NCBI RefSeq assembly: GCF_001014615.2
Contig: NZ_LBCQ02000009.1
Location: 237,939-301,938, forward strand
Source of the DNA: Aquamicrobium sp. LC103
GTDB lineage: Bacteria; Pseudomonadota; Alphaproteobacteria; Rhizobiales; Rhizobiaceae
Direction of reading: 5' to 3'
DNA length: 64,000 nt
A program made the position numbers and the translations under genes. Each line of letters begins with the position of its first letter. Positions within the stretch are counted from its first letter, which is position 1. Below the pieces are notes generated by a model that was given only the letters and a program-made list of their open reading frames with translations, was not told where the DNA came from and made no database searches. This document shows positions 17,701 through 26,550 of the stretch, piece after piece.

Positions 17701-18510
17701 ATGATCAAGGGCAGCACGCGCATCGTCGCGATCATCGGCTCGCCGGTGGCTCAGGTTAAGTCGCCGGAAAACTTCAATGCGGCGTTCGCGCAATCCGGCA
17801 CGGACGTGGCGATGATCGCTATGGACCTAGCGCCGGAGGGCGTCTCCGACTTCCTGTCGATGGCCAGGCGCTGGAAGAACCTCGACGGCTTCGTCGTGAC
17901 GATACCGCACAAGCAGGCCGTTGCGGCCGGCGTTGACGTGATCACGCCGCGAGCGGCCCTGCTGGGTGCGGCCAATGTGGTCAGGCGCGAGGCCGATGGC
18001 ACATTGACGGGCGACATGGTTGACGGACTTGGCTTCGTCGAAGCCGCGCGCCGGAACGGCTTCGAGCCGGCGGGCAAGCGTGCGCTGGTCATCGGCGGCG
18101 GTGGCGCGGGAAGCGCGATCGCCCATGCGCTTTGCGAGACAGGTGTTGCCTCGCTCGCCTTATCTGACATCGACACCGCGCGCGCAGAACGGCTTGCCGG
18201 CCTTTTGCATACGGAATTTCCCGCAACCGAGATCAGCACGCAGTCTGGCGATCTCGACGCACTCGACCTGGTGGCCAACGCCACGCCGCTCGGCATGAAG
18301 CAAGGCGATCCGCTGCCGCTGGCCGGGGAAGCGCTGGCCGAGCTCAAGGCGTCGGCGCTCGTCGCGGACGTGGTCACTTCGCCGGAGGTAACACCTTTCC
18401 TCGCGGCCGCGCAGGCGCGTGGCCTTTCGATACAGACCGGGCCGCAGATGGCGAAGGCACAGCTCGCGCTGCTCGGCGGCCATATGGGCGTCATCGACGA
18501 CGCCTCCTGA
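17701..18510 (+). CDS. Shikimate/quinate dehydrogenase-like NAD(P) oxidoreductase
   Basis: A 269-residue member of the AroE fold. The catalytic Lys is kept in VTIPHKQ near residue 65 and the Asp in GDMVDGLGF near residue 105. The NAD(P)-binding loop is VIGGGGAGSAIAHAL near residue 130. Two substrate-site features differ from true shikimate dehydrogenases as I know them. The SxS carboxylate-binding motif reads QVKSPENFN (first Ser replaced by Val), and the NTDG motif reads MVDG. This suggests it reduces or oxidises a different cyclic hydroxy acid. It is the first gene of a long plus-strand cluster and follows a LysR promoter region. It is unlikely to be the housekeeping AroE. Confidence 0.8.
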   Translation: MIKGSTRIVAIIGSPVAQVKSPENFNAAFAQSGTDVAMIAMDLAPEGVSDFLSMARRWKNLDGFVVTIPHKQAVAAGVDVITPRAALLGAANVVRREADGTLTGDMVDGLGFVEAARRNGFEPAGKRALVIGGGGAGSAIAHALCETGVASLALSDIDTARAERLAGLLHTEFPATEISTQSGDLDALDLVANATPLGMKQGDPLPLAGEALAELKASALVADVVTSPEVTPFLAAAQARGLSIQTGPQMAKAQLALLGGHMGVIDDAS

Positions 18511-18545
18511 GAAGATTTCAGCAAAAGCGCATCGTACGAGAAGGC

Positions 18546-19808
18546 ATGACAAAGACAGTTCAGAAATATGACGTGGTGGTGGTCGGCGCGGGCGCGGGCG
18601 GCATAGCGGCGGCCGTGGGCGCGGCGAGGACGGGCGCCAGGACGCTTCTCGTCGAGCGCTACGGTTTCATGGGCGGTGCGGCCACCAATGCCCAGGTGCT
18701 CGCCTATTGCGGTTTCTTCGCGCGCGGCGAGACAGCCAGACAGACCGTGCTCGGCGTCGGCCAGGATCTGCTTCTGGAGCTGAAGCGACTGGGCGTCGAC
18801 ATTGCGCCGATCGTCTCGAAAAGCGGCTACTGGATCATCATGCTCGATCCGGAGGCGGCGAAGCTCGGCTTCGACCGCCTGGCTCGGGGCAGCGCGGTCG
18901 ATGTGCGTCTGCACACCCGCCTGATCGACGCCGAGGTGGAAGGCGATCGCATCCGTTCGGTGACGCTGGTCGATCATTCCGGCATGACCATTGTCGAGGC
19001 TGGCGCCTTCGTCGACGCCAGCGGCGAGGCAACGCTTTCGACTCTCGCCGGCGTGCCGCTGAGCCAGGAAGGCGGGGCGAACGCCCATCTTCAGGCGGCA
19101 TCCTTTCCGATCCGCATCGGCGGTGTGCCGGATGCCGTCGTCTTCGACCGAACGATCATGGCCGGGCTGATCGCTGAGCACAACAAGACCGCGGAGACGC
19201 CGATCCTGCGGGACGACGGCGGCGTGGTCTCGCGGCTTCCCCTCAGCAACGATATGTGGTGGATGGCGATCGACCTGGAGACGGACGGCATCACCGGCGA
19301 GAGCCTGACCGATGTCGAGTTCAAGGCGCGCGAACTCGCTTGGCGGAACCTGGGGGTGTTGCGCCGTCATCCGGGTTTCGAGAAGGCCTATCTGGTCTCG
19401 ACCGGTCCGCAAATGGGCATCCGGGAGACGCGACGGCCGTTCTCGCGCGCCGACGTGGTCGAGCAGGACATCGTCGAGGGCCGCCGCCACGAGGATGGCA
19501 TTGCACGTGCGAGCTGGCCCATGGAGGTCCACGAGGCGCCCGGCAAGGCACGTTTCCTGGACATAGGTGGGGAAGGCTTCTTCGACGTGCGCGCAGGCGC
19601 CGTCGAGGCCGCGAAGATCGTCAATCTGCGCCTTGGCGGACGTGTTATTGGCGCCGATCCGAAGGCATATGGCTCGATCCGCGTCATGGGCACGGCTTTT
19701 GCCACCGGGCACGCAGCAGGCGTTTCCGCCGCGCTGGCGGCTGAGGGCATCGAAGCCGACGTCGCCAGGCTAAGAAAGACGCTGGAAGGGCAGGGCGCCG
19801 TCGTCTGA
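18546..19808 (+). CDS. FAD-dependent oxidoreductase (FAD_oxidored family)
   Basis: A 420-residue flavoprotein. The N-terminal dinucleotide-binding fold is VVVGAGAGGIAAAVGAARTGARTLLVER (about residues 11-38), followed by the family motif YGFMGGAATNAQVLAYCG. A DASGEATLSTLAGV motif lies near residue 158 and a closing GTAFATGHAAGVSAALAA segment near 385. The GG-x-A-T-N stretch and overall pattern fit the FAD_oxidored proteins often found in catabolic gene clusters. It lies 35 bases after the shikimate-dehydrogenase-like gene and 21 bases before a second flavoprotein. The substrate is unknown. Confidence 0.82.
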   Translation: MTKTVQKYDVVVVGAGAGGIAAAVGAARTGARTLLVERYGFMGGAATNAQVLAYCGFFARGETARQTVLGVGQDLLLELKRLGVDIAPIVSKSGYWIIMLDPEAAKLGFDRLARGSAVDVRLHTRLIDAEVEGDRIRSVTLVDHSGMTIVEAGAFVDASGEATLSTLAGVPLSQEGGANAHLQAASFPIRIGGVPDAVVFDRTIMAGLIAEHNKTAETPILRDDGGVVSRLPLSNDMWWMAIDLETDGITGESLTDVEFKARELAWRNLGVLRRHPGFEKAYLVSTGPQMGIRETRRPFSRADVVEQDIVEGRRHEDGIARASWPMEVHEAPGKARFLDIGGEGFFDVRAGAVEAAKIVNLRLGGRVIGADPKAYGSIRVMGTAFATGHAAGVSAALAAEGIEADVARLRKTLEGQGAVV

Positions 19809-19829
19809 CGGTGCGGGGAGGAGCGAGGA

Positions 19830-21536
19830 ATGAAACGAAATAGCGACATAGCGGAAAGCTACGATCTGATCGTACTTGGCAGCGGTGCTGCCGGCCTTTC
19901 TGCAGCCTTCACCGCGGCCAGCCACGGGCTCAAAGTGCTGGTCGCGGAGAAGGAGGCGCATTTCGGCGGTGCGTCGGCGATCTCGGGCGGCACGATCTGG
20001 ATTCCCGGCAACCGCCAGGCCGCCGAGGCGAAGCTCGACGCGTCGCTGGAGACGGCGCGAACCTACCTCACCCACATGATCGGCGACGGAGCCGACCTGC
20101 CGCTGGTAAACGCCTTCCTGGAGCGGGGAGGGGAGGCATTGGCGTTTCTGGAGGAAAAGTCGGAGCTGAAATTCAAGGTCCGGCCGATCTCTCCCGACTA
20201 TCACATGGAGCTGGATGGCTCGTCCGACGGTGGTCGGGCGCTGGAAGTGCTGGAATATGACGGCAGCCAGCTCGGCGACCGTTTCAGGGAGCTGCGTAAG
20301 CCGCCTGAAGGCATGCTTTTGTTCGGCGGCATGATGGTCAATCGCGTCGACGTGCAGCATTTCTTGAATGCTCGCCGTTCCTGGGCCTCTCTGAAGCATT
20401 GCCTGAAGCTCATTGCGCGCTATGCGAAGGACAGGTTTTCCCATGAGCGCGGCACGCGCCTCGTGGTGGGAAATGCGCTGATTGCCCGCCTCGCCCGCTC
20501 CGCGCTCGATCTCGGCGTCGACCTGCGGACAGGCTTGAGGGCCAGCCGCCTGATCGACGAGGGCGGCGAGATCCGCGGCATCGTCGTGGATACGCCGACG
20601 GGCGAACGTGAGATCCGGTCCAGGACAGGCGTCGTTCTTGCCACCGGGGGCTTCGGTGCGTCGAGGGATGCCGGTCAGTGGCGTCCGCGGACCGACGCTT
20701 CGCACCGTTCAATGTCTCCGCCAGGAAATGTCGGCGACGGCTTAACGCTCGCCTCGACGGCAGGCGGTGCCCTAGGCGAAGGGCTCGTGTCGAATTTCTA
20801 TTGGGCACCGGTCTCGGTGTTGACGCATGGGGATGGACGCGAGGAGAAATTCCCGCACCTCGTCACTGATCGGGCCAAGCCCGGCCTGATCGCGGTGAAC
20901 CGACAGGGCCGCCGCTTCGTCAACGAGGCGGATTCCTACCATCGTTTCGTTCTCGCCATGCAGGCCGATCCGCAAGTGAACTCACCTTGCCACCTCGTCT
21001 GCGATTCAGCCGCGTTGAGCGCCTACGGCATGGGACTGGCACGCCCCGCGCCTGCATCGAACGCTGGCCTGGTGAAAAGCGGATATCTCGTCAAGGCGGC
21101 CAGCATCACCGAGCTGGCTAAGCGGATCGGCGTCGATCCGAGCGCTCTCGCCGACACGGTCGCGCGTCACAATGCCGACGCCGTGCGCGGTGTCGATCCC
21201 GAATTCGGCAAGGGAACCAGCTCCTACAACCGATCGATGGGCGATCCCAACCATCGACCCAATCCCTGCCTTGCCCCGATCGGCCAGGCGCCGTTTTATG
21301 CGGTCAGGCTGGTCACCGGCGACCTTGGCTCGGCAAGGGGCGTGCGTACGGATGCGAATGCGCGCGCGCTCGACATCGACGGAAAACCGGTCACGGGGCT
21401 TTACGCCGCAGGCAACGACATGAATTCCGTCATGAACGGTACCTATCCCGGTCCCGGCATAACGCTCGGTCCGGCATTGACTTTCGGTTATCTCGCGGCG
21501 CTCGATGCGGTGAGCCGCATCAAGCCGTTGCAATAG
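19830..21536 (+). CDS. FAD-binding dehydrogenase (fumarate reductase / 3-ketosteroid dehydrogenase-like)
   Basis: A 568-residue flavoprotein. FAD-binding loop LIVLGSGAAGLSAAFTAASHGLKVLVAEKE is at about residues 13-42. The family motif ISGGTIWIPGN follows, then VLATGGFGASRDA near residue 270. The C-terminal GLYAAGNDMNSVMNGTYPGPG and ITLGPALTFGYLAA close the FAD site. The GG-x-x-W-x-P-x-N and NDMNSVM-x-G-x-YPGPG motifs are characteristic of the 3-ketosteroid-1-dehydrogenase/fumarate-reductase-like group, which removes or adds hydrogens next to a carbonyl. With the upstream AroE-like enzyme it may desaturate or aromatise a ring compound. That role is inferred from context only. Confidence 0.85.
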   Translation: MKRNSDIAESYDLIVLGSGAAGLSAAFTAASHGLKVLVAEKEAHFGGASAISGGTIWIPGNRQAAEAKLDASLETARTYLTHMIGDGADLPLVNAFLERGGEALAFLEEKSELKFKVRPISPDYHMELDGSSDGGRALEVLEYDGSQLGDRFRELRKPPEGMLLFGGMMVNRVDVQHFLNARRSWASLKHCLKLIARYAKDRFSHERGTRLVVGNALIARLARSALDLGVDLRTGLRASRLIDEGGEIRGIVVDTPTGEREIRSRTGVVLATGGFGASRDAGQWRPRTDASHRSMSPPGNVGDGLTLASTAGGALGEGLVSNFYWAPVSVLTHGDGREEKFPHLVTDRAKPGLIAVNRQGRRFVNEADSYHRFVLAMQADPQVNSPCHLVCDSAALSAYGMGLARPAPASNAGLVKSGYLVKAASITELAKRIGVDPSALADTVARHNADAVRGVDPEFGKGTSSYNRSMGDPNHRPNPCLAPIGQAPFYAVRLVTGDLGSARGVRTDANARALDIDGKPVTGLYAAGNDMNSVMNGTYPGPGITLGPALTFGYLAALDAVSRIKPLQ

Positions 21537-21550
21537 AAGGATTGCCTCGA

Positions 21551-21871
21551 ATGATCTATGAAATGAGAACCTATACGCTGAAGCCGACCAAGCTGGCGGA
21601 TTGGCTTGCGCTCTACAAAAGCCACGCCCTCGCGGTGCAGCAGGAACATCTCGGCAAGCTTATCGGCTTCTTCACCACCGAATTCGGGACGGCGAACCAG
21701 GTCGTGCATATATGGGCCTATGAAAGCCTCGACGACCGCGCCGCGCGTCGGGGAAGGATGGCCACCGATCCGCGCTGGACCGAGTTCGGTGCCAAGAACA
21801 AGGAGCTCGACGCGATCGTAGAGCTGAAATCGTCGATCCTCAAGCCGACGGATTTCTCTCCGCTCGCCTGA
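21551..21871 (+). CDS. NIPSNAP family protein
   Basis: A 106-residue dimeric alpha/beta-barrel protein of the NIPSNAP family: MIYEMRTYTLKPTKLADWLALY at the start, VVHIWAYESLDDRAARRGRM in the middle. The ATG at 21551 is 9 bases after AGAAGGA; a TTG at 21542 is too close to that site. NIPSNAP proteins are common in degradation clusters but have no agreed enzymatic role. The gene lies 14 bases after the FAD dehydrogenase and 23 bases before an alpha/beta hydrolase. Confidence 0.85.
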   Translation: MIYEMRTYTLKPTKLADWLALYKSHALAVQQEHLGKLIGFFTTEFGTANQVVHIWAYESLDDRAARRGRMATDPRWTEFGAKNKELDAIVELKSSILKPTDFSPLA

Positions 21872-21894
21872 GTGCCGCAAGAACGGGATATCCA

Positions 21895-22788
21895 ATGAAC
21901 GCTACCGCCGAACTGTTTCCGGGATTTCGCGAGGTCACGATAGAGACCTCGCAGGCGCGGCTTTCGGCGGTCGTCGGCGGCGCGGGAAAGCCGGTTCTGC
22001 TGGTGCATGGATATCCTCAGACCAAGGCGGCCTGGCATCGCGTCGCCGGCACGCTGGCCGAAAGGCATACGGTCGTCGCGGTCGACCTTCCGGGCTATGG
22101 CGACAGCAAGGTCGTCGGCGCGCTTCCAGAGCCTGGCAGCAAGCGCTGGATGGGTGCCCAACTGCACGAGTTGATGACCTCTTTGGGGCATAGGCGGTAC
22201 GCCGTCGTGGGTCATGATCGCGGCGCCCGCGTCGCCTATCGCATGGCATTGGACATGCCCGACGTGGTGACGGCCCTCGCCTCGCTTGCCGTGGTACCAA
22301 CCTCGGACGTCTGGTCCGGCGCCGACAAGAAATTCGGCATGGGCGCGTTCCACTGGTTCTTGATGGCGCAGCCATTCGACCTGCCGGAGCGGCTTCTTGC
22401 CTCCGATCCCGATTACTTCATCGACCTTACATTGACCAAGATGGCGGGAGAGCTCGACCATCTCGATGCGAGGGCGCTTGGTGAATATCGCCGCGCGTTC
22501 CGTGATCCCGCCGTGCGGCATGCGATGTGCGAGGATTATCGCGCCGGAGCGGGCGTCGACGAGCACCTTGACCTGGAAGACAGGGGCAACGGCCGCAAGA
22601 TCGGCTGCCCCGTACTCGTCCTTTGGGAGGAGGGGAAGACCTTCGGTGGCGGTCGTGTTCCGTTGGATATCTGGAAGGATTGGGCTGGCGACGTTTCTGG
22701 TCGGGGTCTCGAGGGAGGCCATCTGCTCGCCGAGCGCGCATCGGATGACGTGCTTGCCGATCTCGTGCCGTTCCTGGAGCGTGGGTAG
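21895..22788 (+). CDS. Alpha/beta hydrolase, haloacetate dehalogenase-like
   Basis: A 297-residue alpha/beta hydrolase with an Asp nucleophile in VVGHDRGARVAYRMALD near residue 106, oxyanion-loop VLLVHGYPQTKAAWH, and the final His in EGGHLLAERASDD near residue 279. The D-R-x-x-R pair in the nucleophile loop and the HWFLMAQPFDLPERLL segment resemble fluoroacetate dehalogenase, in which the arginines bind the substrate carboxylate and the His-Trp pair helps bind the halide. It may be a haloacid dehalogenase, or a hydrolase for another small carboxylic acid produced by this pathway. No fluoride exporter gene is nearby. Epoxide hydrolase is an alternative. Confidence 0.75.
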   Translation: MNATAELFPGFREVTIETSQARLSAVVGGAGKPVLLVHGYPQTKAAWHRVAGTLAERHTVVAVDLPGYGDSKVVGALPEPGSKRWMGAQLHELMTSLGHRRYAVVGHDRGARVAYRMALDMPDVVTALASLAVVPTSDVWSGADKKFGMGAFHWFLMAQPFDLPERLLASDPDYFIDLTLTKMAGELDHLDARALGEYRRAFRDPAVRHAMCEDYRAGAGVDEHLDLEDRGNGRKIGCPVLVLWEEGKTFGGGRVPLDIWKDWAGDVSGRGLEGGHLLAERASDDVLADLVPFLERG

Positions 22789-22790
22789 CG

Positions 22791-23774
22791 ATGGCCGGCA
22801 AGCAGCAACGCGAGACGCCCCAAGATGGCGAGCCGGTGCTCAGCCTGCGTCAGATCGAGGTTTTCCACGCGGTCGTGCTGGCGCGCTCGATTACCGGCGC
22901 CTCCAAGGTGCTCAACGTCTCGCAGCCCTCGCTGAGCCGGACCATAAGGCGCATGGAGGACTTGCTCGGCGTCGAGCTTTTCGCGCGCGAAAGGGGCGGC
23001 CTCATCCCGACGTCGGAGGCGCTGCTGATCTTCGGCGAGGTCGATAACATCGTGCGCCAGATCTCCGGTCTCTCCGGTCAGATCGCGCGCATCACCCGCG
23101 GCGAGGCGACCGTTTTCCGCGTCGGCGCAACGGCGAGCGTGGCCCGCGCCCTGGTGCCCCAGGCCCTGAAGGCGCTTTCGGTCAGCGTGCCTTCGCTTGA
23201 GCTCTTCTTCGACGTGCTCGCCGTCGACCAGATGGAGGATTATCTAGTCACCGGCCGCGGCGAATGCCTCGTCACCATCGCGAAGATGCAGCATCCGCTG
23301 ATCGCCTCAGAACAGGTCGGCAAGGCCGGGCTGGTGGCGATCGTACCGCGTGATCATGCCCTCGCATCGCGCGACGCGATCTCGGCGCAGGATCTCAAAG
23401 GCGTGGATTTCATCGCTTTTCCCGGTGGTGGCGCCCATCACATCGTGGTCGACAAGTTCCTCAAGGACGCGAATGTCTCGGTCAACATCAAGGCCGTGGT
23501 GCGCTTCTCCGACACCGCGTTGGCGCTCGCCAATCAAGGCATGGGCGTGGCGCTGGTCGATGCCCTGACGGCAATGGGCCCCATCGGTAACGATGTCGTG
23601 GTGAAGCGCATCGAAAAATCGCCGGATTTCGACATATCAGTTCTTTGGAACCGCAAGCGTCCGCGCTCCAACAATCTGAAGAAACTGATTGACATACTGC
23701 ACAGGAGGCTCGACGAGCCTGACCTTATCGCACGGGGGCTGGAGGCATGCCATGAAGGCATGACTGGCGAATAA
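22791..23774 (+). CDS. LysR family transcriptional regulator inside the catabolic cluster
   Basis: A 327-residue LysR-type regulator with winged helix RQIEVFHAVVLARSITGASKVLNVSQPSLSRTIRRMEDLLGVELFARERGGLIPTSEA in outline at about residues 20-78, then a ligand domain. It starts two bases after the hydrolase stop, so it is read from the same transcript, and lies upstream of the transporter genes. It resembles the divergent LysR at 16637. Two related regulators in one cluster may sense different intermediates or control the enzyme and transport halves separately. Confidence 0.88.
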   Translation: MAGKQQRETPQDGEPVLSLRQIEVFHAVVLARSITGASKVLNVSQPSLSRTIRRMEDLLGVELFARERGGLIPTSEALLIFGEVDNIVRQISGLSGQIARITRGEATVFRVGATASVARALVPQALKALSVSVPSLELFFDVLAVDQMEDYLVTGRGECLVTIAKMQHPLIASEQVGKAGLVAIVPRDHALASRDAISAQDLKGVDFIAFPGGGAHHIVVDKFLKDANVSVNIKAVVRFSDTALALANQGMGVALVDALTAMGPIGNDVVVKRIEKSPDFDISVLWNRKRPRSNNLKKLIDILHRRLDEPDLIARGLEACHEGMTGE

Positions 23775-23863
23775 TTCGGTTATTGAATGACAGCGTTGCA
23801 ACTGGCAACAACGTTTCAAAACAGCCCTCAAAGAGGCAAAACCTAGGAAGGATGACAACAGAA

Positions 23864-24892
23864 ATGCTGAAATTTTCATTGAATCGAAGGCAAGCACTCA
23901 TCGGTCTCGGCGCCGCCGGTACCATGATGGGTCTCGGCATGCCCGCGCGTGCCAACACGAAGGTCAATCTTGGCGTGATCCGTCTCGCGAGCCATGCTCC
24001 GAGCTTCATCGCCTTCGAGCGCGGCTACTACAAGGACGAAGGTCTCGATGTGGAGCTGAAATATTTCGAGGCGGCGCAGCCGATGGCGGTGGCGATCGCA
24101 TCGGGCGATGCGGACTATGGCGTCACCGCGATGAGCGGCGGCCTGATCAGCTTGGCCGAGAAGGAGGCCGTCAAGGTTATCGGTGGCGCGCTCACGGAAG
24201 AGAAGGGCCTCGTCGGAGCCATCATCCTGGCTTCCAACAAGGCCTATGAGGCAGGGCTTACCAGCCCGAAGGAGCTGGCCGGCAAGAGCTTCGGCATCAC
24301 CACGGCCGGATCGTCCTTCCATTTCATGGCGCACAAGATTGCCCAGGCGAACAACATTCCGCTTTCGGAAATCACCTTGCGTCCGCTGCAGAAGGTCGGC
24401 GCCGTCGTCGGTGCTCTGTCTTCGGGCCAGATCGATGCCTGGGCCATCCAGTCCAGCATCGGCAAGAAGATGATCGCCGAGGGTTCGGCCAAGGAAATCG
24501 GGCTCGTTTCCGACTACGCGCCGGATTACCAGGTCACCACGGTGTTCACCTCGACCAGCAATGCCGCCAACGAGCGTCAGAAGACGGAAGCCTTCATCCG
24601 CGCCTATTCCAAGGCCGTGGACGATTACAACAAGGCGTTCGTCGACAAGACCGCGGACGCCGGCGAGGTCGATGAAATCGCCAAGATCTGCCACAAATAT
24701 GTGGAATCCGATCTGCCGTTCGAGCAGGCCAAGAACAATCTGGTCGAAGGTTCGATGCGCATCAACAAGAACCTTGCCCTGTCGCTGAAGTCGGTGACCG
24801 AGCAGCTCGATTGGTTCAAGTCCGAAGGCATGGTCAAGGGGAACATCACCCCCGAGATGCTTTTCGACACGTCCTACGTCGAAACCATCTGA
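23864..24892 (+). CDS. ABC transporter substrate-binding protein, SsuA/NMT1 (THI5-like) family
   Basis: A 342-residue periplasmic binding protein. Of two nearby ATGs, the one at 23864 (MLKFSLNRRQAL) is preferred: AGGAAGG lies 12 bases before it but directly abuts the ATG at 23852. The leader FSLNRRQALIGLGAAGTMMGLGMPARA is a signal peptide with a twin-arginine-like RR. The mature part has the family pattern GVIRLASHAPSFIAFERGYYKDEGLDVEL, then ASGDADYG and LASNKAYEAGLTSPKELAGKSFGI. It delivers a small organic anion to the ATPase/permease encoded next. The family covers sulfonates, taurine, nitrate, thiamine precursors and aromatic acids; here it probably brings in the cluster's own substrate. 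Confidence 0.88.
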   Translation: MLKFSLNRRQALIGLGAAGTMMGLGMPARANTKVNLGVIRLASHAPSFIAFERGYYKDEGLDVELKYFEAAQPMAVAIASGDADYGVTAMSGGLISLAEKEAVKVIGGALTEEKGLVGAIILASNKAYEAGLTSPKELAGKSFGITTAGSSFHFMAHKIAQANNIPLSEITLRPLQKVGAVVGALSSGQIDAWAIQSSIGKKMIAEGSAKEIGLVSDYAPDYQVTTVFTSTSNAANERQKTEAFIRAYSKAVDDYNKAFVDKTADAGEVDEIAKICHKYVESDLPFEQAKNNLVEGSMRINKNLALSLKSVTEQLDWFKSEGMVKGNITPEMLFDTSYVETI

Positions 24893-24956
24893 TCCATTCC
24901 TACCGACCATTCTCGAACTACGGAGGCCCCGGCGTGGGCCTCCGCTGGAGTATCCC

Positions 24957-25724
24957 ATGGATTTGCTGATCGACAATGTCAGCCACACCTATGGCGCCGT
25001 CGAGGTGTTGCGCGACATCTCGCTCGAAATCCCTCAGGGTCAGATCGTCTGTCTCATCGGGCCTTCGGGTTGCGGAAAATCTACCTTGCTGCGCTTTCTG
25101 GGCGGTCTGGAGGTCCCTTCGAAGGGCTCTGTGCTGCAGATCGGCGAGCCGGCTAAGGATTCGCTCAACCCGCTGACCTATGTGTTTCAGCACTTTGCGC
25201 TGCTGCCGTGGCGCACGGTTGAAGGCAATATCCGCCTGGTGCTGGAGGATCACGGTATCGGCCGCGCGGAGATGGACAAGATCGTCACCGACGTTTTGGC
25301 GCGGACACGCCTGTCGGACTTCCGCACGGCGTTGCCCAAGCAGCTTTCCGGTGGCATGAAGCAGCGCGTCGCCATCGCGCGCGCGCTCGCTGTGCGCCCC
25401 GCCGTCATGCTGATGGACGAGCCGCTGTCGGCGCTCGACAGCCAGACTCGCGAGCTTCTGATGGACGATCTCGTGGCGCTGTGGACCCGCCAACCCTTTA
25501 CGGCCGTTTATGTGACGCACAATCTCGCCGAAGCCGTGCGGCTCGGCCATCGCATCGTGGTTCTTTCGCGCCGTCCCGGCCGCATTCGCGAGATCGTCGA
25601 GATCGATATGCCTCTCGACCAGCGAACGCTGGCAAATCCTGAGCTCGAAGCCAAGCAGAAGCAGCTTTGGAACCTGATGCGCGAAGAGGCCGCCGCCGCC
25701 GACCAGGAGTTGCTCGATGTCTGA
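24957..25724 (+). CDS. ABC transporter ATP-binding protein (SsuB/TauB-like)
   Basis: A 255-residue single-domain ATPase with Walker A GPSGCGKST near residue 38, Q-loop VFQHFALLPWRTV, signature LSGGMKQRVAIARAL near 140 and Walker B VMLMDEPLSALD. The PWRTV after the Q-loop is typical of the nitrate/sulfonate/taurine importer class. It starts 64 bases after the binding-protein gene and its end overlaps the permease start by eight bases. Confidence 0.92.
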   Translation: MDLLIDNVSHTYGAVEVLRDISLEIPQGQIVCLIGPSGCGKSTLLRFLGGLEVPSKGSVLQIGEPAKDSLNPLTYVFQHFALLPWRTVEGNIRLVLEDHGIGRAEMDKIVTDVLARTRLSDFRTALPKQLSGGMKQRVAIARALAVRPAVMLMDEPLSALDSQTRELLMDDLVALWTRQPFTAVYVTHNLAEAVRLGHRIVVLSRRPGRIREIVEIDMPLDQRTLANPELEAKQKQLWNLMREEAAAADQELLDV

Positions 25725-26517
25725 TGTCATGGTTCGCCGTCCCGTCGAATTCCGCGGCCGCGGCTTTGCTCCGCAGCATGTGCGCGGCATCGGCCTCATC
25801 GTTTTCATCGTCCTGATCGGGCTTGCCGAAATCGGCACGCGTACGGGCTTCATTTCCGCGCTGACGCTGCCGCGGCCCTCCGCCGTGCTGGACACGTTCG
25901 TTCAGCTCTACGAGACGGGCCTGTTGTGGAAGCACCTGCTGCCGTCACTGCAGAGGCTTTTCGTCGGCGCCTTCCTTGGCATTGCCGCGGGCGTTTCGCT
26001 GGGCGTGATGATCGGCCTTTTCAGCCTTGTCCGTGCCGGTCTCGTGCCGCTGGTGGCCGCCCTGTTCCCGATCCCCAAGATCGCGCTCCTGCCGCTTTTC
26101 GTCATCTGGTTCGGGATTGATGAAGCCTCAAAATATGCGCTGATCGCCTTCGGTACGTTCACGCCGACCGTCGTTGCCACCTATGGCGCAGTCGACAATG
26201 TCGACCGCAGTCTGATCAGGATGGGCCAGAGTTTCGGGCTTTCCTGGTGGTCTATCGTGCGCAAGATCGTCCTGCCGGGCGCTTTCCCGGCAATCCTTTC
26301 AGGCCTGCGCGTGTCGATCTCGATCGCCATCATCCTGCTCGTCGCAGCCGAGATGCTGGGCGCTGAATATGGCGTCGGTTCCTACATCCTGGAAGCTGGC
26401 GCGCTCTACGATCTCGAGCGGCTTTTCGCCGGTGTGACGATCCTTTCGATCATGGGCCTCATCATGAATTGGCTGATCGGCCTTATCGAGAAGCGTTTCC
26501 TTGGGTGGCGCGGTTAG
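25717..26517 (+). CDS. ABC transporter permease (SsuC/TauC-like)
   Basis: A 266-residue permease with about six transmembrane helices. The central region KIALLPLFVIWFGIDEASKYALIAFGTFTPTVVATYGAVDNVDRSLIRMGQSFG in outline contains the EAA-type coupling loop typical of the SsuC/TauC/NrtB class. It ends with the helix LIMNWLIGLIEKRFLGWRG. It overlaps the ATPase gene and completes the three-part importer of this cluster. Confidence 0.92.
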   Translation: MSDVMVRRPVEFRGRGFAPQHVRGIGLIVFIVLIGLAEIGTRTGFISALTLPRPSAVLDTFVQLYETGLLWKHLLPSLQRLFVGAFLGIAAGVSLGVMIGLFSLVRAGLVPLVAALFPIPKIALLPLFVIWFGIDEASKYALIAFGTFTPTVVATYGAVDNVDRSLIRMGQSFGLSWWSIVRKIVLPGAFPAILSGLRVSISIAIILLVAAEMLGAEYGVGSYILEAGALYDLERLFAGVTILSIMGLIMNWLIGLIEKRFLGWRG

Positions 26518-26550
26518 AACCGCGCTGCCGACAACCGAAAGCAATGTGAC

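Noticed and set aside
17751..19712. Long minus-strand open frame of 653 codons
   Set aside because: It is antisense to the shikimate-dehydrogenase-like and FAD oxidoreductase genes and lacks any family motif. Same reasoning applies to the frames opposite hyuB (32096-34234), the solo binding protein (48654-50507) and nasA (55066-57585).
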